A stretch of 23,987 nt of DNA from Lachnospiraceae bacterium (GTDB taxonomy: Bacteria > Bacillota > Clostridia > Lachnospirales > Lachnospiraceae). Where the stretch lies: assembly GCA_019424135.1 (NCBI GenBank), contig JAHYZZ010000004.1, forward strand, positions 77,769 to 101,755. Reading direction: 5' to 3'. The number at the start of each line of letters is the position of its first letter. Position 1 is the stretch's first letter. The notes below the pieces were generated by a model that ran no database searches, was not told the origin of the DNA, and saw nothing but the letters and a program-made list of their open reading frames with translations. Both the position numbers and the translations under genes were made by a program. Positions 22,070 through 23,987 of the stretch are shown piece after piece.

Positions 22070-22906
22070 CTACCATAAAACACTATCATCAACATCAATC
22101 TCATCCGTCAGTTTTCTATAGAGAGCCTTCGTTTCTTCCTGATTCTCACCACTAAGTACAAATATATCTTCTCCTGTACTTAATATCACTGCAGCATCAC
22201 ATTGGGTATAGGTGTATCTCTTATAATTTCCGTATTCTTCATTTTTGAAATTACCCATCTGCAGCCGGAAACTTCCAAATCCCCCCACCCGTTTACCATC
22301 CACATTTTTATCCGTGTAGGAAATCTGTGTAATATCCTCATATGCGATTTCTTTGTCCGTCCAGTAAGATGCCTTGATTTTAAAAGCACTCTCTCCATAT
22401 TCATAGGTGATATTTCCGGTAAAAAGCAAAATAGCTGCAATTACTGCCGTCAGCAGACAAAAAATCAGTACTCCCTTTTCCAGCCAGCTGTTTTCTGTCT
22501 TCTGTCCTTTCGGGCAGATATGTATGGCAGATTTTTTCCTGTTCAGTAAATCCAGAAAACCATCTCTGTCTCTGACGGCGCACATCATACTTTTATGGTT
22601 TCCCTTCAATATGATCCTGTCCAAAGACGCCGCGGTAGATGAGATGGGATTTTTCGTACGGCGTACTTCCGTCAGTTCTGAAAGAAGCATGGATTGTTTT
22701 ATGAATCCAAATACAATTATTACACGGTCATCGGTAACGTCTACATAATTTCGTATCACAAAAGGAAGAAATGCCAGATTATAGATCAGGAATCCAACTA
22801 TACACTCTATGCTGTCCGGTTCTGAGAGTATGGTAAAAAATAACAGCACATCCCCGAAAATCATTACAATCCAGAACCACAGATCTACTTTCCCTTTAAA
22901 TCTCAT
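22070..22906 (-). CDS. membrane protein with bacterial PH-like domains
   Basis: The 278-residue protein has two helices near the N-terminus (WFWIVMIFGDVLLFFTIL and IVGFLIYNLAFLPFVI). A PH-like strand block follows (VDVTDDRVIIVFGFIKQSML, SELTEVRRTKNP), then another helix (LIFCLLTAVIAAILLFTGNI), and a second strand block to the end (DITQISYTDKNVDGKRVGGF, DAAVILSTGEDIFVLSG). This resembles YdbT/YyaB-type bacterial PH proteins, often encoded with SdpI-like proteins. The ATG at 22906 is preferred to a GTG four codons earlier. It is the first gene of the SdpI-PadR-HAAS operon. Confidence 0.65.
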   Translation of the reverse strand: MRFKGKVDLWFWIVMIFGDVLLFFTILSEPDSIECIVGFLIYNLAFLPFVIRNYVDVTDDRVIIVFGFIKQSMLLSELTEVRRTKNPISSTAASLDRIILKGNHKSMMCAVRDRDGFLDLLNRKKSAIHICPKGQKTENSWLEKGVLIFCLLTAVIAAILLFTGNITYEYGESAFKIKASYWTDKEIAYEDITQISYTDKNVDGKRVGGFGSFRLQMGNFKNEEYGNYKRYTYTQCDAAVILSTGEDIFVLSGENQEETKALYRKLTDEIDVDDSVLW

Positions 22907-23000
22907 ACCTTCATTCACCTCACATAATCAAATGATTTTCGTTTTTCCATTGATATATTTCTCTTTGTTTCCGCATAATATACTTTGTATTACTAAATAT

Positions 23001-23029
23001 ATTCTATCACATAGAATCAATACGGTAAA
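23001..23029 (-). promoter_or_regulatory. promoter of the PH-SdpI-PadR-HAAS operon
   Basis: On the complement TTTACC (23024-23029) precedes TAGAAT (23001-23006) by 17 bp. An AATATA/TATATT inverted pair lies just downstream and could bind PadR. Confidence 0.45.
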
Positions 23030-23075
23030 CCTAAAACCGTACAATCCAACAGCAGCTTTTTGACAAAATAAAATC

Positions 23076-23099
23076 GGCACGTTCGCTAATGAACGTGCC
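23076..23099 (-). terminator. intrinsic terminator after the XRE regulator
   Basis: GGCACGTTC and GAACGTGCC (9-bp perfect stem, 6-nt loop). On the minus strand it is followed by a T-rich tract, about 40 bp after the XRE stop. Confidence 0.75.
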
Positions 23100-23141
23100 A
23101 CTATATCTATAATCGTATTATGTCTCATAATTGTTATCATT

Positions 23142-23732
23142 TTACAATATTCCAAAATAATAAAGCACAGCTGCAATTCCTGCCGCAACAGCAAAACCAA
23201 TCACTGCAAACAGCACTGCCAGCAACCATGTCTGATATGGCCTTTTTCCTTCTTCCCGAAGCTTTTCTATTTCGTCCAGACGTTTCCCCTCCATAAACAT
23301 CTTAATTTCCTTATACGTTCCAAGGTCATATGCTTTTTTTTCTTTCTCAATTTTATGAGCAATCCACATAGTCACTCCGTAAATACAGATCCAGATTACA
23401 ATTCCGACCGGCCACAAAAGGAAAAACAAGGGCACTGCAGAAACACAAACAATGATAAGTAATATCGTATAAATCCAACCATATTGCTTCAGCTTCCTGA
23501 TGTCCTCGTTTTTAATCATTTCTTCCATTTTTTCTACATCTCCTTTCACCAAAATATCCAGAGAAATTCCAAAAAGAGAACTAAGTAGAAGAAGACTGTG
23601 AATATCCGGATAATTTTTGTCGTTTTCCCAGTTAGAGACTGTCTGTCTTGTGACGTATACCTTATCAGCCAGCTCTTCCTGAGACAGATTCAACTTAAGT
23701 CGATTCTTTTTTATTTGTCTTCCAATTTCCAT
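23142..23732 (-). CDS. XRE regulator with C-terminal membrane helices
   Basis: The 196-residue protein has an HTH_3 domain (residues 2-57: IGRQIKKNRLKLNLSQEELA, then VYVTRQTVSNWENDKNYPDI). Two membrane segments follow at about 88-125 (YTILLIIVCVSAVPLFFLLW and VGIVIWICIYGVTMWIA), a charged stretch with a KRLDEIEKLREEGKRP segment, and a last helix (LLAVLFAVIGFAVAAGIAAV). It is probably anchored in the membrane. CAGGAGG precedes the ATG. The recognition helix nearly equals that of the regulator at 15491-15937. The promoter contains a palindrome over the -35 box, suggesting autoregulation. Confidence 0.85.
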   Translation of the reverse strand: MEIGRQIKKNRLKLNLSQEELADKVYVTRQTVSNWENDKNYPDIHSLLLLSSLFGISLDILVKGDVEKMEEMIKNEDIRKLKQYGWIYTILLIIVCVSAVPLFFLLWPVGIVIWICIYGVTMWIAHKIEKEKKAYDLGTYKEIKMFMEGKRLDEIEKLREEGKRPYQTWLLAVLFAVIGFAVAAGIAAVLYYFGIL

Positions 23733-23790
23733 TTTCGTTTTCCTCCTGTGGCCATTCTAATCCAAAGAGCCGTGTTGTGCTATCAAAACT

Positions 23791-23837
23791 ATAATACATG
23801 CCAGATTTTCGGCATGTCAAAATAATTTGACATGCCG
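23791..23837 (-). promoter_or_regulatory. XRE promoter with palindromic operator
   Basis: On the complement TTGACA (23815-23820) precedes TATTAT (23791-23796) by 18 bp. CGGCATGTCAAA (23810-23821) and TTTGACATGCCG (23826-23837) form a 12-bp perfect inverted repeat covering the -35 box. A third copy, ACATGCC (23796-23802), pairs with GGCATGT (23811-23817). On the plus strand seven T follow the stem, so it could also act as a plus-strand terminator. Confidence 0.6.
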
Positions 23838-23844
23838 TTTTTTT

Positions 23845-23987
23845 CTATTTTTCATGGCTGATTGCCCTTGCGATGACAAGAACCTCAGGAAACAGTACCG
23901 CCGCAATCACCCATATGATCCAGCTGTCTTTCCAGCTCTTTGTCGGCAGACTGATCCCCACAAAGATGGCCGTAACCACGAGCCAGT
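23845..23987 (-). CDS. membrane protein, C-terminal part (runs off the right edge)
   Basis: On the complement the frame is open from the window edge to a TAG at 23845-23847, about 46 residues. It reads WLVVTAIFVGISLPTKSWKD, SWIIWVIAAVLFPEVLVIA and ends ARAISHEK. Two hydrophobic segments separated by a short S-W-rich turn resemble the C-terminal two-helix part of small regulatory membrane proteins often placed beside XRE genes. There is too little to assign a function. Confidence 0.5.
   Translation of the reverse strand, partial: WLVVTAIFVGISLPTKSWKDSWIIWVIAAVLFPEVLVIARAISHEK

Noticed and set aside
1..23987. CRISPR arrays, tRNA or rRNA genes, intact insertion sequences
   Set aside because: No regularly spaced repeats, tRNA-like cloverleaf segments, rRNA-like stretches or transposase motifs were seen on reading through; a dedicated search could still find a small or diverged element.

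Overview
The window looks like chromosome of a low-to-mid GC Firmicute, most likely a clostridium of the Lachnospiraceae type. The grounds are strong AGGAGG-type ribosome sites before most genes, several GTG/TTG starts, an ECF sigma/zinc anti-sigma pair, a PadR/HAAS module, an SdpI family protein and several small XRE regulators. No rRNA, tRNA, CRISPR array or intact mobile element was seen.

Left part (1-3300): a partial MFS transporter diverges from a MarR regulator. Next comes an ECF sigma factor with its membrane anti-sigma factor, behind a promoter that looks like an ECF target. A small scar follows: a frameshifted MATE-like fragment, a perfect 22-bp inverted repeat, and an XRE regulator whose upstream membrane-protein partner survives only as a C-terminal stub.

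Metabolic core (3300-13570): glutamate dehydrogenase diverges from an Lrp/AsnC regulator that is followed by a GldA-type glycerol dehydrogenase. The lrp and gldA promoters share a 17/18-identical element around the -35 box, and the lrp leader holds an intrinsic terminator. A second GldA-like dehydrogenase is convergent with the first. Then comes a five-gene operon: class III aminotransferase, two-domain class II aldolase, TetR regulator, FGGY sugar kinase and GtrA membrane protein. Its promoter carries two clean palindromes. I cannot match this gene set to a pathway I know, and it is the best candidate here for an undescribed catabolic system.

Right part (13600-23987), all on the minus strand: a TetR regulator with a small membrane protein; a truncated rhodanese-like lipoprotein; a GNAT acetyltransferase; a membrane-anchored XRE regulator; a translationally coupled trio that includes an overlooked 35-residue ORF and a TTG-started membrane protein; a flavodoxin-SDR operon with a LysR-type box near -64 and the LysR gene upstream; a pyridoxamine-phosphate-oxidase-like protein; a PH-domain/SdpI/PadR/HAAS operon; and a second XRE regulator with membrane helices whose -35 box lies inside a palindrome. 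The window ends in the C-terminus of another membrane protein.

Functions come from reading motifs by eye. Start sites were chosen by ribosome-site position, and several differ from the longest open frame.
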